Assembly: GCF_025147325.1 (NCBI RefSeq)
Contig: NZ_CP102262.1
Span: 2,914,001-2,978,000 of the forward strand
Direction: 5' to 3'
Origin: Bacteroides stercoris ATCC 43183
GTDB taxonomy: Bacteria > Bacteroidota > Bacteroidia > Bacteroidales > Bacteroidaceae
Length of the DNA: 64,000 bases
Below are positions 1 through 7,649 of the stretch, piece after piece (the stretch's first letter is position 1; the number at the start of each line of letters is the position of its first letter). The notes below the pieces were generated by a model. That model was not told the DNA's origin, searched no databases, and saw only the letters and a list, made by a program, of their open reading frames with translations. The position numbers were made by a program, and so were the translations under genes.

Positions 1-267
1 AAAAGAGAACGGAAGCTGCGTATCGGGATGTATAGCTATATTTTGCTTGGCAAGAAAAATATAAATGTTTATCTGACGGTCGGGAATTTCCATACATCCC
101 TCCTGTAACTGCATATCGGCAGGTACATGGTCTTTAGAAGTGGGTAAGGATGCCAGTATCATCGCATTCTCCGCTTCTTTAAGCACAACGAAAAATTTAT
201 TTTTAGGACAAGCTCCGTTTTTAAATATAAAAGGAGAAAATTTCAGTAAGTTACCCTCCTTAAACAT
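1..267 (-). CDS. Partial gene, possible toxin partner of the Panacea protein (PemK/MazF-like pattern)
   Basis: An open frame of 89 codons runs from an ATG at 267 to the left edge without a stop, so the C-terminus is missing. The start (MFKEGNLLKFSPFIF) is followed by a KNKFFVVLK stretch and MILASLPTSKD, a beta-rich layout that resembles PemK/MazF-like SH3-fold proteins; this is pattern recognition only. The ATG sits inside the last codons of the upstream Panacea gene (ATGTTTAA, 8-nt overlap), so the two are almost surely co-translated. Panacea proteins are known antitoxin modules paired with varied toxins, which makes a toxin role plausible but unproven. It could also be an uncharacterised small cytoplasmic protein. 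Confidence 0.6.
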   Translation of the reverse strand, partial: MFKEGNLLKFSPFIFKNGACPKNKFFVVLKEAENAMILASLPTSKDHVPADMQLQEGCMEIPDRQINIYIFLAKQNIAIHPDTQLPFSF

Positions 268-883
268 GTTCCTGAGCTTTTAGGATATTGGCAGTCTGAT
301 GAATGGCAAGGCTCTCCTTGTAATCTTCCCGCGCACAATCGGACAATTCCTCAGAGAAATCTATGGTATAATCGGAATTATTGCATAAACCTTTGTTGAA
401 AGCAGTCAGCAATCCATGCTTTTTAGCGGCATTGAACCATAAAGAGCCCTCTTTATGCACTTCCGCCACTAACTGTTTGGCTGTTTTCTTGCCATACTTC
501 CGGATGATTTCATCCATCATCTCCATTTCGCAGTCCGAGAACTCATCATCGCAGAAAGGCTTGATTGCCCTAATATACGTAGCATCTTTTTGTACCTCTG
601 TTTTTACAAAATCTTTCAACAGGAAAGGGCCGTCGGACAAATCGATGAAAATATCTTTGGCAACGGGCCCGGCTTGCCATATCTCAAAAGGCAACCCCAT
701 GAAAGGTACATGATAACGTTTCACCATATATTCCTCCATTAAAAACAGCAGTTTTAGTAATTTCGTTTTACTGAGCTGTTCCGTATGATTGGCAATATAG
801 ATGACGGCATTACCCAATTTTTGTCTGCTGTCTTCTGAGAATTTACACATAAGTTTACCTTTTTCTCGTACAAAGAACGACAT
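260..883 (-). CDS. Panacea-domain (DUF4065, SocA-like) protein, putative antitoxin
   Basis: A 207-residue soluble protein. Residues about 20-140 carry the Panacea/DUF4065 signature: KLGNAVIYIAN, then LSKTKLLKLLFLMEEY, then the GLPFEIWQAGPVAKDIF block that defines the family. Panacea domains act as neutralising antitoxin modules in many toxin-antitoxin operons and resemble the SocA/GepA proteolytic-adaptor family. An ATG at residue 12 (position 850) is an alternative start; the first ATG at 883 was kept because nothing excludes it. The stop overlaps the next gene's ATG by 8 nt, which fits a two-gene toxin-antitoxin operon with the antitoxin first. Family assignment is firm; the biological role here is inferred. 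Confidence 0.85.
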   Translation of the reverse strand: MSFFVREKGKLMCKFSEDSRQKLGNAVIYIANHTEQLSKTKLLKLLFLMEEYMVKRYHVPFMGLPFEIWQAGPVAKDIFIDLSDGPFLLKDFVKTEVQKDATYIRAIKPFCDDEFSDCEMEMMDEIIRKYGKKTAKQLVAEVHKEGSLWFNAAKKHGLLTAFNKGLCNNSDYTIDFSEELSDCAREDYKESLAIHQTANILKAQEHV

Positions 884-1018
884 TTAAATTGATGACAACA
901 AATATTTCAGTGAATATTTGCCGAACGTACCGGCTTCTTACTCAATAATCCACCTCTCGACATTCCTCGTCTCATTACTGAAATTGACCCCGATTTTAAT
1001 AAGAAGCTATCTTCTTGT

Positions 1019-1601
1019 TTATTCGTCCGTTTTCTCCCCGCACCCGGCGCTGTTCCGGATACGGCTCACGATAAAGTCCGGTTCCTCAATCATCACGAAG
1101 CGCTTGCCGTCCGTCAGGCAGAAAACCGAGATGTTGCCGGTATGGAACTCCGGATATGACAGGTTGCCACCCTCTTTTATAACTTTTCGTTACGCGCGCG
1201 AGAAATTATTGATAAATGTAACGATTACATTTATCATTTCTAAAACACATACCCCTGTAAAAGTTGGAAATATGGCTGGCAACCTGTCAACTACGGGCGG
1301 GAGACATGCAGTCGCATATAGTCCGCTTCGAGTCGTAAGCCCAACTCTGTCAATACGTTATACAGTTCCACAGGGCGGTTTTTCAACTCTTCCCGGTAGA
1401 TGCGGAACACACTGTAATACTGGCTCAGCTTTAAACTTTCGCCCTTTTTACCTTGCCATAGGTCTGGGGACTCATCGAGATTTTACGGCAAATCTCTTTG
1501 TCGTTCAGGCGTTTGCCACCTACCATAATCGTGTTCTGGAGCAGTTCCAGGTAGTCGCCAAGCTCCAAATGAACGAATTCCTGATTCAGATTTTGAGTCA
1601 T
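1019..1601 (-). pseudogene. Broken small HTH-type gene, frameshifted and interrupted by a palindromic insertion
   Basis: From an ATG at 1601 the minus strand encodes MTQNLNQEF... with a helix-turn-helix-like stretch (DKEICRKISMSPQTYGK). The frame breaks in a run of five A (plus-strand T 1445-1449); one more A would continue it into ESLKLSQYYSVFRIYREELK... down to HVSRP and a TAG at 1291-1293. A second coding piece, YPEFHTGN... to a TAA at 1019, lies beyond a 135-bp palindrome. Removing the palindrome plus one flanking TA joins CCG to TAT in frame (RP|YPEFHTGN). The repaired protein would have about 148 residues. I do not recognise the family; a small DNA-binding protein is likely. Probably dead. 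Confidence 0.6.
1157..1291. mobile_element. MITE-like 135-bp palindromic insertion with TA flanks
   Basis: The element is an interrupted palindrome centred on position 1223. Outer arms TGACAGGTTGCCA (1157-1169) and its complement (1277-1289) are perfect over 13 bp; AACTTTT (1181-1187) pairs with 1259-1265; the core GATAAATGTAA / CGA / TTACATTTATC (1211-1235) is a perfect 11-bp stem. TA stands on both sides (1155-1156 and 1292-1293), as expected for TA-targeting elements such as IS630/Tc1-type MITEs. It holds no open frame and splits the surrounding gene; its removal with one TA restores that frame. The inserting transposase is not in the window. Confidence 0.6.
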
Positions 1602-1731
1602 CTATAAATGTTTTTTAAAGTTAATAATGTTAATATATCATCTGTCCGGTTCCCACATGCGGGAACCGCTGTTTTCCGTATCCGGCGCTTTATTCGGAAC
1701 TTCACTCCGTAAAACCCTAATAACGATAATA

Positions 1732-3783
1732 ATGAAAGAAACTTCAATCAGCCTTTTCAAAGGTTACTCGGATACACATCCGCAGGACAGCACGTTACAG
1801 GAAATCGTAAACCTTATCCGCAACGATGCACTGGTGCGCGACCGTACCGAGAAACACCGCTATTACAGTCATAACGGACAAAAGGCTGCCGCTGCATGGG
1901 AGAAAGCCGCCTGCCCGTGTTTTGCCGTTGCCGTGTGCTTCGGAGGCGGCAAGCAGGCAGAAAACATCACGGGCTGGACTTCGCTGGCGCTGGCAGACAT
2001 CGACCATATCGACGCCGACCGCCTGCCGGAACTAATCGGACGTGTCCGCGCCGACAAGCATACGCTGCTGTCCTACACCACTATCAGCGGTACGGGGCTT
2101 CGCATTATCTACCGTACGGACTGCCTGACGACCACTCCGGAGAAGAACCGGAAAGTCTATTCCAAAATCTTCGAGCAGGGCAACCGCTATTATGCCGACC
2201 TGCTGGGATGCGAATGCGACCTGAAATGCAAGAATATCACGAGACTCAGCGGACTGGCACACGACCCCGACGTCTACTTCAATCCCGATGCCGCCGCCAT
2301 GCCCGTCGAACTGAAAGGCGACAAGAAAGAGCAGCCCGCCAAATCCTCTATCCGTAACAGGCGGCTGGAGAAAGCCGTCGCTGCCGCTGCCGGCGAACTG
2401 GCAGAACAGGGCATCGTTTACGAAGCACACCAGCGCAACCAATACATCATGCGCATGGGGTATCTGCTCAATGCCTACGGAGTGGCGCAAGCCAGCGCTA
2501 CCGGGTGGGCGGTGAAACGCTTTGCCGACTACGACGGGGATGTAGCCGCCGTTTTCCGGTCGTGCTACCAGCACACCGAGGAGCATGGGCGGCGTCCGTT
2601 GCAAGGGCGGACGCCGAATGCCGGCGGCAACGACGGATTTGCCAGTGTGGAGGACATCGAACGCTTCCTCGACACGCAGGCCCGTTTCCGGTACAATGAG
2701 GCCACCGGGAAGTGCGAGACGGCCGTTGCCGGAACAGACGGCGCCGAAGGGGAATATACCGAAATAGACGACCGTTTCGTCAACACCCTATGGAGCCGTA
2801 TGAGCAAGCAGGGAAAAACCGTGCGCATCAATGACATCCGTGCAATACTGCACTCGGAATATACTGTTCTGTTCAATCCTTTTACCGACTACTTCGAAGG
2901 GCTGAAGCCCTGGGACGGTGTGACCGACCATATCGGGCGGCTTGCCGCCACGGTGCACGTAAAGAGCGAGCAGTCCGTATTCGAAGGTTACTTCAAGAAA
3001 TGGCTCGTAGCCTCCATTGCCTCCCTTTTCGACCGGGAAACGGTGAACCACGAGATTTTCGTACTGATCGGACCTCAGGGCAGCTACAAGACTACCTGGC
3101 TCAACAAGCTGCTGCCCCCTGTGCTGCAACGCTATTTTTACATCAAGTCCAACAATAACCGCATTACCAAAGACGATATGTTTTCGCTGGCGGAATTCGT
3201 CTTTATCTGCATGGAGGAAATAGACGAACTGGGGGCGTCGGAGCTGAACCAGATAAAGGCGATGACCACCCAGAAGGTGGTGAACGAGCGAATGGCTTAT
3301 GCGCATTATAAAGAGCACCGCGCCCACATTGCCAGCCTGTGCGGAACGACCAATAACGTGCAGTTCCTGACAGACCTCACGGGTAACCGCCGCTGGCTGC
3401 CGTTCGAAATCAGCAGCATCGACAATCCTTATACGCATCCCGTGGATTACGAGGGGGTGTACTCACAGGCGTATGCACTTTGGAAAGGCGGCATGCGCTA
3501 TTGGTTTGAGGACGAGGAGATAAAGCTCGTAAACCTGCACAACCGTAATTTTGAAGTGCCCAGCATGGAGCGCGAACTGATACAGGCTTATTACCGTTGC
3601 CCCCTGCCGGGCGAAAAGGGTACGTTCGTATCTACCACCGATATACTGAGCCGCATCAACTCTGCCGTAAAGCACTACCTTAGCCCCGTAAAGATAGGGC
3701 TTGTGATGAAGCAGGCGGGCTTCGAACTGACGAGGTCGAACGGCAAGCGGGGGTATCGCGTGGTGGAGCTGCCGAGAAACTAA
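1732..3783 (+). CDS. VirE-family P-loop ATPase with BT4734/BF3469-type N-terminal domain
   Basis: 683 residues from the ATG at 1732; earlier in-frame ATGs at 1627 and 1657 read through non-coding-looking spacer and were rejected. The N-terminal third (about residues 40-190) matches the BT4734/BF3469-like domain, with an acidic ALADIDHIDAD motif near residue 88 reminiscent of primase-polymerase folds. The C-terminal VirE domain has a Walker A (GPQGSYKT, about 447-454) and a Walker B-like acidic stretch (FVFICMEEIDE, about 490-500), as in phage and plasmid SF3-like helicases. In Bacteroides this gene recurs beside DUF4248, HU-like and smalltalk genes at the edges of polysaccharide loci, as here. 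Its in vivo job is unknown; replication-type activity from an old mobile element is a reasonable inference. Confidence 0.85.
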   Translation: MKETSISLFKGYSDTHPQDSTLQEIVNLIRNDALVRDRTEKHRYYSHNGQKAAAAWEKAACPCFAVAVCFGGGKQAENITGWTSLALADIDHIDADRLPELIGRVRADKHTLLSYTTISGTGLRIIYRTDCLTTTPEKNRKVYSKIFEQGNRYYADLLGCECDLKCKNITRLSGLAHDPDVYFNPDAAAMPVELKGDKKEQPAKSSIRNRRLEKAVAAAAGELAEQGIVYEAHQRNQYIMRMGYLLNAYGVAQASATGWAVKRFADYDGDVAAVFRSCYQHTEEHGRRPLQGRTPNAGGNDGFASVEDIERFLDTQARFRYNEATGKCETAVAGTDGAEGEYTEIDDRFVNTLWSRMSKQGKTVRINDIRAILHSEYTVLFNPFTDYFEGLKPWDGVTDHIGRLAATVHVKSEQSVFEGYFKKWLVASIASLFDRETVNHEIFVLIGPQGSYKTTWLNKLLPPVLQRYFYIKSNNNRITKDDMFSLAEFVFICMEEIDELGASELNQIKAMTTQKVVNERMAYAHYKEHRAHIASLCGTTNNVQFLTDLTGNRRWLPFEISSIDNPYTHPVDYEGVYSQAYALWKGGMRYWFEDEEIKLVNLHNRNFEVPSMERELIQAYYRCPLPGEKGTFVSTTDILSRINSAVKHYLSPVKIGLVMKQAGFELTRSNGKRGYRVVELPRN

Positions 3784-3843
3784 AGGGCTACACTACGGCG
3801 CTAAAGAGCTATACTGTGCGGCTAAAGGGCTATGTTACGATGC
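3781..3843. repeat. Three 21-bp tandem repeats after the VirE gene
   Basis: Units start at 3781, 3802 and 3823 with exact 21-bp spacing and the pattern TAAAGRGCTAYRYTRYG; a fourth start (TAAAG) is visible at 3844. The first unit begins with the TAA stop codon of the VirE gene. The same unit recurs at 53563-53646, behind an unrelated gene. Confidence 0.8.
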
Positions 3844-3859
3844 TAAAGTCGAGGGTAGT

Positions 3860-4078
3860 TTACGGTTCGCCCAACGCCTCGACTATGAGCCGTACTTGCG
3901 CCGGCGTGTATGTCCGCGTTTTGTCCGAGGCGACCAGTGCATGGAGGCTGCTCCGCAGTGTGGGGTGGAAATCTATCCACTGGTTCAGCTTGCGGAAGGC
4001 GGCTTGCGGGCAAAGTCCCGGACTGTAAAGCTGGGCAAGTTCCGTGCGCCCGTATGTACGTATCTTGAAAGTTTCCAT
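3860..4078 (-). CDS. DUF4248 domain protein
   Basis: 72 residues starting METFKIRTYGRTELAQLYSP, the typical opening of DUF4248, a short Bacteroidetes-specific family of unknown function. The ATG at 4078 was chosen over an upstream one at 4111 because family members begin at MxxFKIRxYG. The rest (FRKLNQWIDFHPTL and TYTPAQVRLIVEALGEP) is helical and soluble, with no transmembrane segment. It is convergent with the VirE gene and divergent from the HU-like gene, the usual neighbourhood. A small DNA-associated or regulatory role is a guess. Confidence 0.85.
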   Translation of the reverse strand: METFKIRTYGRTELAQLYSPGLCPQAAFRKLNQWIDFHPTLRSSLHALVASDKTRTYTPAQVRLIVEALGEP

Positions 4079-4140
4079 ATCTTTTGAATTCTTTGTTTTT
4101 ATATAAGCCAAAGATACGTAAATATCTCCACATCACAGCC

Positions 4141-4158
4141 GTTATATCTGTATATAAC
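4141..4158. promoter_or_regulatory. Palindrome in the DUF4248 / HU-like divergent spacer
   Basis: GTTATATCTGTATATAAC has 7-bp arms (4141-4147 and 4152-4158) around a 4-nt centre. It lies 62 bp upstream of the DUF4248 start and 121 bp upstream of the HU-like start, a position suited to an operator. A TATCTTCG (-7-like) box follows in the same spacer at about 4206. No binding protein is known. Confidence 0.3.
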
Positions 4159-4279
4159 GTACAGTAACGAACCGTAACGGACGAATAGTGATAAATGCCC
4201 TTAGGCTATGTCGTATCTTCGTATTGTTGCAACAAGGATATAGAATTTTTTAATTTGAAAACTAAAAAAACAAAAGAGT

Positions 4280-4753
4280 ATGATTCGTTACAAAAAGTAT
4301 CAAATGACCGGCGAAAAAAGCCCGTTGAAAGGACTGTGGTATGCACGTCCGCTGATTGAGGACACTTTCGATACCGAAAGGCTTGCCAAGCATATGGCCA
4401 ACCACAACACGCCCTATTCGGAGGGGCTGATCAAGGGGGTGCTGACCGACATGATTTCCTGCACCAAAGAGCTCATCCTGGACGGCAAGAACGTAAAGCT
4501 GGACGACCTCGCCATTTTCTCCGTAGGCATCGTAAGCAGAAAGGGTGCCGCCTCGGCTGCCGACTTTACGCTGGCGGACAATGTGAAAGGCCTGAAGCTC
4601 CGTGCACGCGCCACGGGCGAATTGAGCAACGCCCAGATTAATTTGGAAGGCCAACTGAAAGAGGCTTACAAATACAATGTGGACGGCAGCGAACCCGGCA
4701 GTGAAAACAAACCCGGCGGCGACGGCGGCGAGGAAGAAAATCCGTTAGGATAA
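4280..4753 (+). CDS. HU-like DNA-binding protein (Bacteroidetes HU/HIG type)
   Basis: 157 residues. Residues about 1-125 fit the HU-like family of Bacteroidetes: YARPLIEDTFDTERLAKHMA, then SEGLIKGVLTDMISCTKELI and a beta-arm region around VKLDDLAIFSVGIVSRKG. This is the histone-like fold longer than canonical 90-residue HU. The C-terminal 25 residues (GSEPGSENKPGGDGGEEE) are low-complexity, acidic and probably disordered. It stands directly before the smalltalk gene, the standard order in Bacteroides polysaccharide-flanking modules. It likely binds or bends DNA; whether it affects the neighbouring operon is unknown. Confidence 0.85.
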   Translation: MIRYKKYQMTGEKSPLKGLWYARPLIEDTFDTERLAKHMANHNTPYSEGLIKGVLTDMISCTKELILDGKNVKLDDLAIFSVGIVSRKGAASAADFTLADNVKGLKLRARATGELSNAQINLEGQLKEAYKYNVDGSEPGSENKPGGDGGEEENPLG

Positions 4754-4791
4754 TGCCTTGAACACTTGTTTTTACATTAAAACCAAACAAC

Positions 4792-4896
4792 ATGAGCACA
4801 AAATCAAAATCGGTATGGGGCATCGTCCTCAAAGTAATCATTACAGTAGCCACTGCATTGGCAGGTGTTTTCGGTATCACGTCTTGCATAAGCTGA
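4792..4896 (+). CDS. Smalltalk-type micro-protein (34 aa)
   Basis: A 34-residue frame, MSTKSKSVWGIVLKVIITV followed by ATALAGVFGITSC and a short tail. It has a charged N-terminus, one hydrophobic segment (about residues 8-28) and a near-terminal Cys, the usual plan of the Bacteroides 'smalltalk' family that follows HU-like genes. It begins 38 nt after the HU-like stop, so the two are probably co-transcribed. In most such modules an N-acetylmuramoyl-L-alanine amidase gene comes next; none is present here. A membrane peptide is likely; its function is unknown. Confidence 0.8.
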   Translation: MSTKSKSVWGIVLKVIITVATALAGVFGITSCIS

Positions 4897-4920
4897 CCTG
4901 ATGAAAGCCGGAAGTTTCCT

Positions 4921-6432
4921 TTACCGGCTTCTCTTTCCCCGGAACACTATATTGCGGAAAGCTTTCCAAAAATAGCGCCAGTCGGTAAGGAAAGGGCTTC
5001 TGAGATACTGCTCCAGGTAGCGGCGTTCGCTTTCCTGTATTTCATCCAACGTACCGGGCATATCCGCATAAAAAGGCGGAATAAGGCCCGGTTTCGTCCG
5101 GATGCGCAGCGCACGGAGCTCTTCGGAGTAAAGGCTGAAATAGTGGCTGCTCAGCGGACGCACACCTACCAGTTTCAAATCGCCCTTCATCCAGTTTATC
5201 AGCATGGGCAGTTCGTCCAGCCAGGTTTTCCGGAGAAACCGTCCGGCAGCGTTCACACGGTAGTCACCGGCAATCTTGCCGCCGCTGCACAGTCCCGCCT
5301 GTTTATAGATATACGGTTGCAGGTATTCCGAATAGGCATACATCGTCCTGAACTTGTACACACCGATGATTTTACCGCCTTTGCCCTTCCGCTTCAGACG
5401 GATGAGCAGTCCGCCCGAAGGCTTGTCGTCGCGTACCGGTTCTTTCACCTTCGCGGCAATGACGTAGAACTCTCCGTGTACAATCTCCTCGTGAAGCACA
5501 TCAAACCCGGCACGGTACAGCCTCCCCAGAACCTCGACACGCGTAAGCGCACGGTTCTGCCCTTTCGTCAGCCCGAAATAGAAATCCCTGGTGAAAGAGA
5601 GCTTGGGGATTATCCTGTGCCAGCAATAATCCAGAAAGAAGAGGACACGGTTGATGACCACCGGATTCTGCCGCATTATCTTCTCGCGGCGGATGCCCGC
5701 TGTGGTACAGTGGCAGGCAATGAGTCCCCCTCTCTCCATGCAATAGTTGGTATAGGAGAAGAGGGTGTTGATGTGCCGCACACGGTTGAGCGGACACCGG
5801 TGGATAACGAGCCGGGGCAGACGCACTTTATGCGCAAGCACAGCTTCGGGTTCCGGCGAGTCCATGAGCATTGTTACCGGCGAAAACGCCTCACGGCTTT
5901 CCTGCATCCGGCGGAGCAGCTCCGAGGAGTTCTCCGCTTCGTGCACGAGCCTCAGCAGCAGCGTCACGTCACGGTTCTCCAATAGCTCCGTGTGTTCGAT
6001 GCCTGTGTTTATCCCCACTTCCGTCACATCGTCCAGCAGAGGCTCTTCGTAGAAGAAAGGAATTTTCCGGTAAACCAGCCGTCTGACGGCACAGTACAAC
6101 GCCCATTCGAGCACAATGATGATGCCGGTGGCAAGAATAATGGAATAGTCGTATTCGTAGCCGGGCACGCAATGCCGGTACAGGGTGCAGAGGAACAGCC
6201 CCGAAAGTACGTCCAGCGCGAAGATTCCCAGAAACGCATAACGTATCCTCTTGTATGCACCGAACTGCAACTTGCGCGACACTCCGCCCAGCACCACCCA
6301 GACAACCGCCGAAAGCACCAGCCAGTACCAGCGGGGCATATCGCCGAAGTAGCGTGCCAGCCAGAAGGCGGACAGGGCAATCAGCAGGTCGGACCAGAGT
6401 ATCAGAAAATTCCGGCGGAATGCAGAGGACAT
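4921..6432 (-). CDS. Membrane sugar transferase (polyprenyl-phosphate hexose-1-phosphate transferase family), atypical
   Basis: 503 residues, last gene of the upxY operon. About four hydrophobic segments fill residues 8-130. The C-terminal part carries the phosphoglycosyltransferase signature: GVYKFRTMYAYSEY, then GRFLRKTWLDELPMLINWMKGDLKLVGVRPL (quoted in pieces: TWLDELPML and GDLKLVGVRPL), including the catalytic Asp-Glu pair of LDELP. Such enzymes load the first sugar phosphate on undecaprenyl phosphate to start a surface glycan. Oddly, the usual re-entrant hydrophobic helix just before the KFRTM motif is missing; a region ending in RAGFDVLHEEIVHGEFYVIA, resembling the tail of a methyltransferase fold, stands there instead. 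This longer architecture occurs in other Bacteroides polysaccharide loci. Confidence 0.8.
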   Translation of the reverse strand: MSSAFRRNFLILWSDLLIALSAFWLARYFGDMPRWYWLVLSAVVWVVLGGVSRKLQFGAYKRIRYAFLGIFALDVLSGLFLCTLYRHCVPGYEYDYSIILATGIIIVLEWALYCAVRRLVYRKIPFFYEEPLLDDVTEVGINTGIEHTELLENRDVTLLLRLVHEAENSSELLRRMQESREAFSPVTMLMDSPEPEAVLAHKVRLPRLVIHRCPLNRVRHINTLFSYTNYCMERGGLIACHCTTAGIRREKIMRQNPVVINRVLFFLDYCWHRIIPKLSFTRDFYFGLTKGQNRALTRVEVLGRLYRAGFDVLHEEIVHGEFYVIAAKVKEPVRDDKPSGGLLIRLKRKGKGGKIIGVYKFRTMYAYSEYLQPYIYKQAGLCSGGKIAGDYRVNAAGRFLRKTWLDELPMLINWMKGDLKLVGVRPLSSHYFSLYSEELRALRIRTKPGLIPPFYADMPGTLDEIQESERRYLEQYLRSPFLTDWRYFWKAFRNIVFRGKRSR

Positions 6433-6462
6433 AAACTTGTGTATTTGGTTGGAAAACGTGAC

Positions 6463-7590
6463 TTACCTTACGAAGCCGAGTATCACGGAACAGACCGTCT
6501 CTATCTCTTCTTCCGTGATGTAAGGATGTACGGGCAGTGACAGCACCGTGTCGCAAAGCCGCTTTGCCGTGGGACAGCAATCTGTGGGGGCATTCAATGC
6601 CTTATAGGCAGTCTGCCCGTGCATAGGCGTGGGATAATAGACCATGGACGGAATGCCCTGCTCCTTGAGGCACGCCTGAAGTGCATCGCGCTCTTCCCTG
6701 CTATTGAGGCAAATGGTGTACTGCGCCCAACTCGAATAATAGCCTTCGGGCGTGACAGGAGTCTTTACCCTGCCCGCCAGCAACTTGGTGTAGAGAGCGG
6801 CAGCCTTGTTGATATCGCGCAACTCGTACTCGCGGAAAGCCTTGAACTTTATTTTCAGAATGGCGGCTTGCAAAGTGTCCAGGCGCGAGTTCATGCCGAT
6901 GCGCACATTGTCGTACTTGAACATGCCCTTGCCGTGCACCCGGTAGGAATCTGCCAGTGCGGCCCATTCGTCGTTGTCGGTAAACACCGCTCCGCCATCG
7001 CCGTAACAGCCCAAAGGCTTGGCGGGGAAAAAAGAAGTGGTGGAGATGTCGCCGAAACTGCATGCACGCTTGTTGCCTATCATGCCGCCGAACCCCTGCG
7101 CACCGTCCTCGAGGATGAAAAGCCGGTGGGCATCGGCTATCTTACGGATAGCGGGATAGTTGGCGGGAAGGCCGAACAAATCGACGGTAATGATGACCTT
7201 GGGCGTCAGCCTGCCTTCCTCTATGGTACGGGCTATCTTCCGTTCCAAATCCGAGGCGTCCATATTGAACGTATCGCCATCCACATCCACAAAAACGGGC
7301 GTGGCTCCTTCCAGCGAGATGACCTCTGCCGAAGAGAAGAAAGTGAAGTCGGGCACGAATACGGCATCTCCCGCACCGATGTTCCATACTTTCAGGGCGA
7401 GGGTGAGCGCGTCCGTACCGTTGCCGCACGAAATGCAGTGTTTCACTCCTACATACTCCGCCAGCCCGGCTTCGAGCTCTTTCACGGGTCGGCCCATGAT
7501 AAAGGCGCTTGCTGCCGCTACTTCCATCATGGCGGCGTCTATGTCTTGCTTCAGTACGCTGTACTGTTTCCTTAAATCTCTGAATTGCAT
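6463..7590 (-). CDS. DegT/DnrJ/EryC1/StrS-type sugar aminotransferase (WbpE-like)
   Basis: 375 residues from the ATG at 7590 (MQFRDLRKQYSVLKQDID, the usual family opening); the frame extends upstream without a better start. The PLP-binding region is clear: SCGNGTDALTLAL near residue 60 and the Schiff-base lysine in SFFPAKPLGCYGDGGA near residue 185. Enzymes of this fold transaminate nucleotide-linked keto-sugars. With the dehydrogenase, oxidoreductase and acetyltransferase encoded beside it, it most likely converts UDP-3-keto-GlcNAcA into the 3-amino sugar, as WbpE does. It is the fifth gene of a tight minus-strand operon. Confidence 0.88.
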   Translation of the reverse strand: MQFRDLRKQYSVLKQDIDAAMMEVAAASAFIMGRPVKELEAGLAEYVGVKHCISCGNGTDALTLALKVWNIGAGDAVFVPDFTFFSSAEVISLEGATPVFVDVDGDTFNMDASDLERKIARTIEEGRLTPKVIITVDLFGLPANYPAIRKIADAHRLFILEDGAQGFGGMIGNKRACSFGDISTTSFFPAKPLGCYGDGGAVFTDNDEWAALADSYRVHGKGMFKYDNVRIGMNSRLDTLQAAILKIKFKAFREYELRDINKAAALYTKLLAGRVKTPVTPEGYYSSWAQYTICLNSREERDALQACLKEQGIPSMVYYPTPMHGQTAYKALNAPTDCCPTAKRLCDTVLSLPVHPYITEEEIETVCSVILGFVR

Positions 7591-7649
7591 GATATAAACC
7601 TGTTTTATCGTAAATAATTCTGGTATGAGAATCGGGGACTTGAAACCTA

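Noticed and set aside
1445..1449. Programmed -1 frameshift instead of a mutation
   Set aside because: The run is not a proper slippery heptamer in the zero frame (A AAA AGG), and the gene is also interrupted elsewhere.
918..1607. 229-residue frame on the plus strand
   Set aside because: It runs through the palindromic insertion and antisense to two better coding pieces; composition is not protein-like and no family is recognisable.
5143..5985. 280-residue plus-strand frame opposite the sugar transferase gene
   Set aside because: Antisense shadow, no signal or domain; the minus-strand gene contains the PGT motifs.
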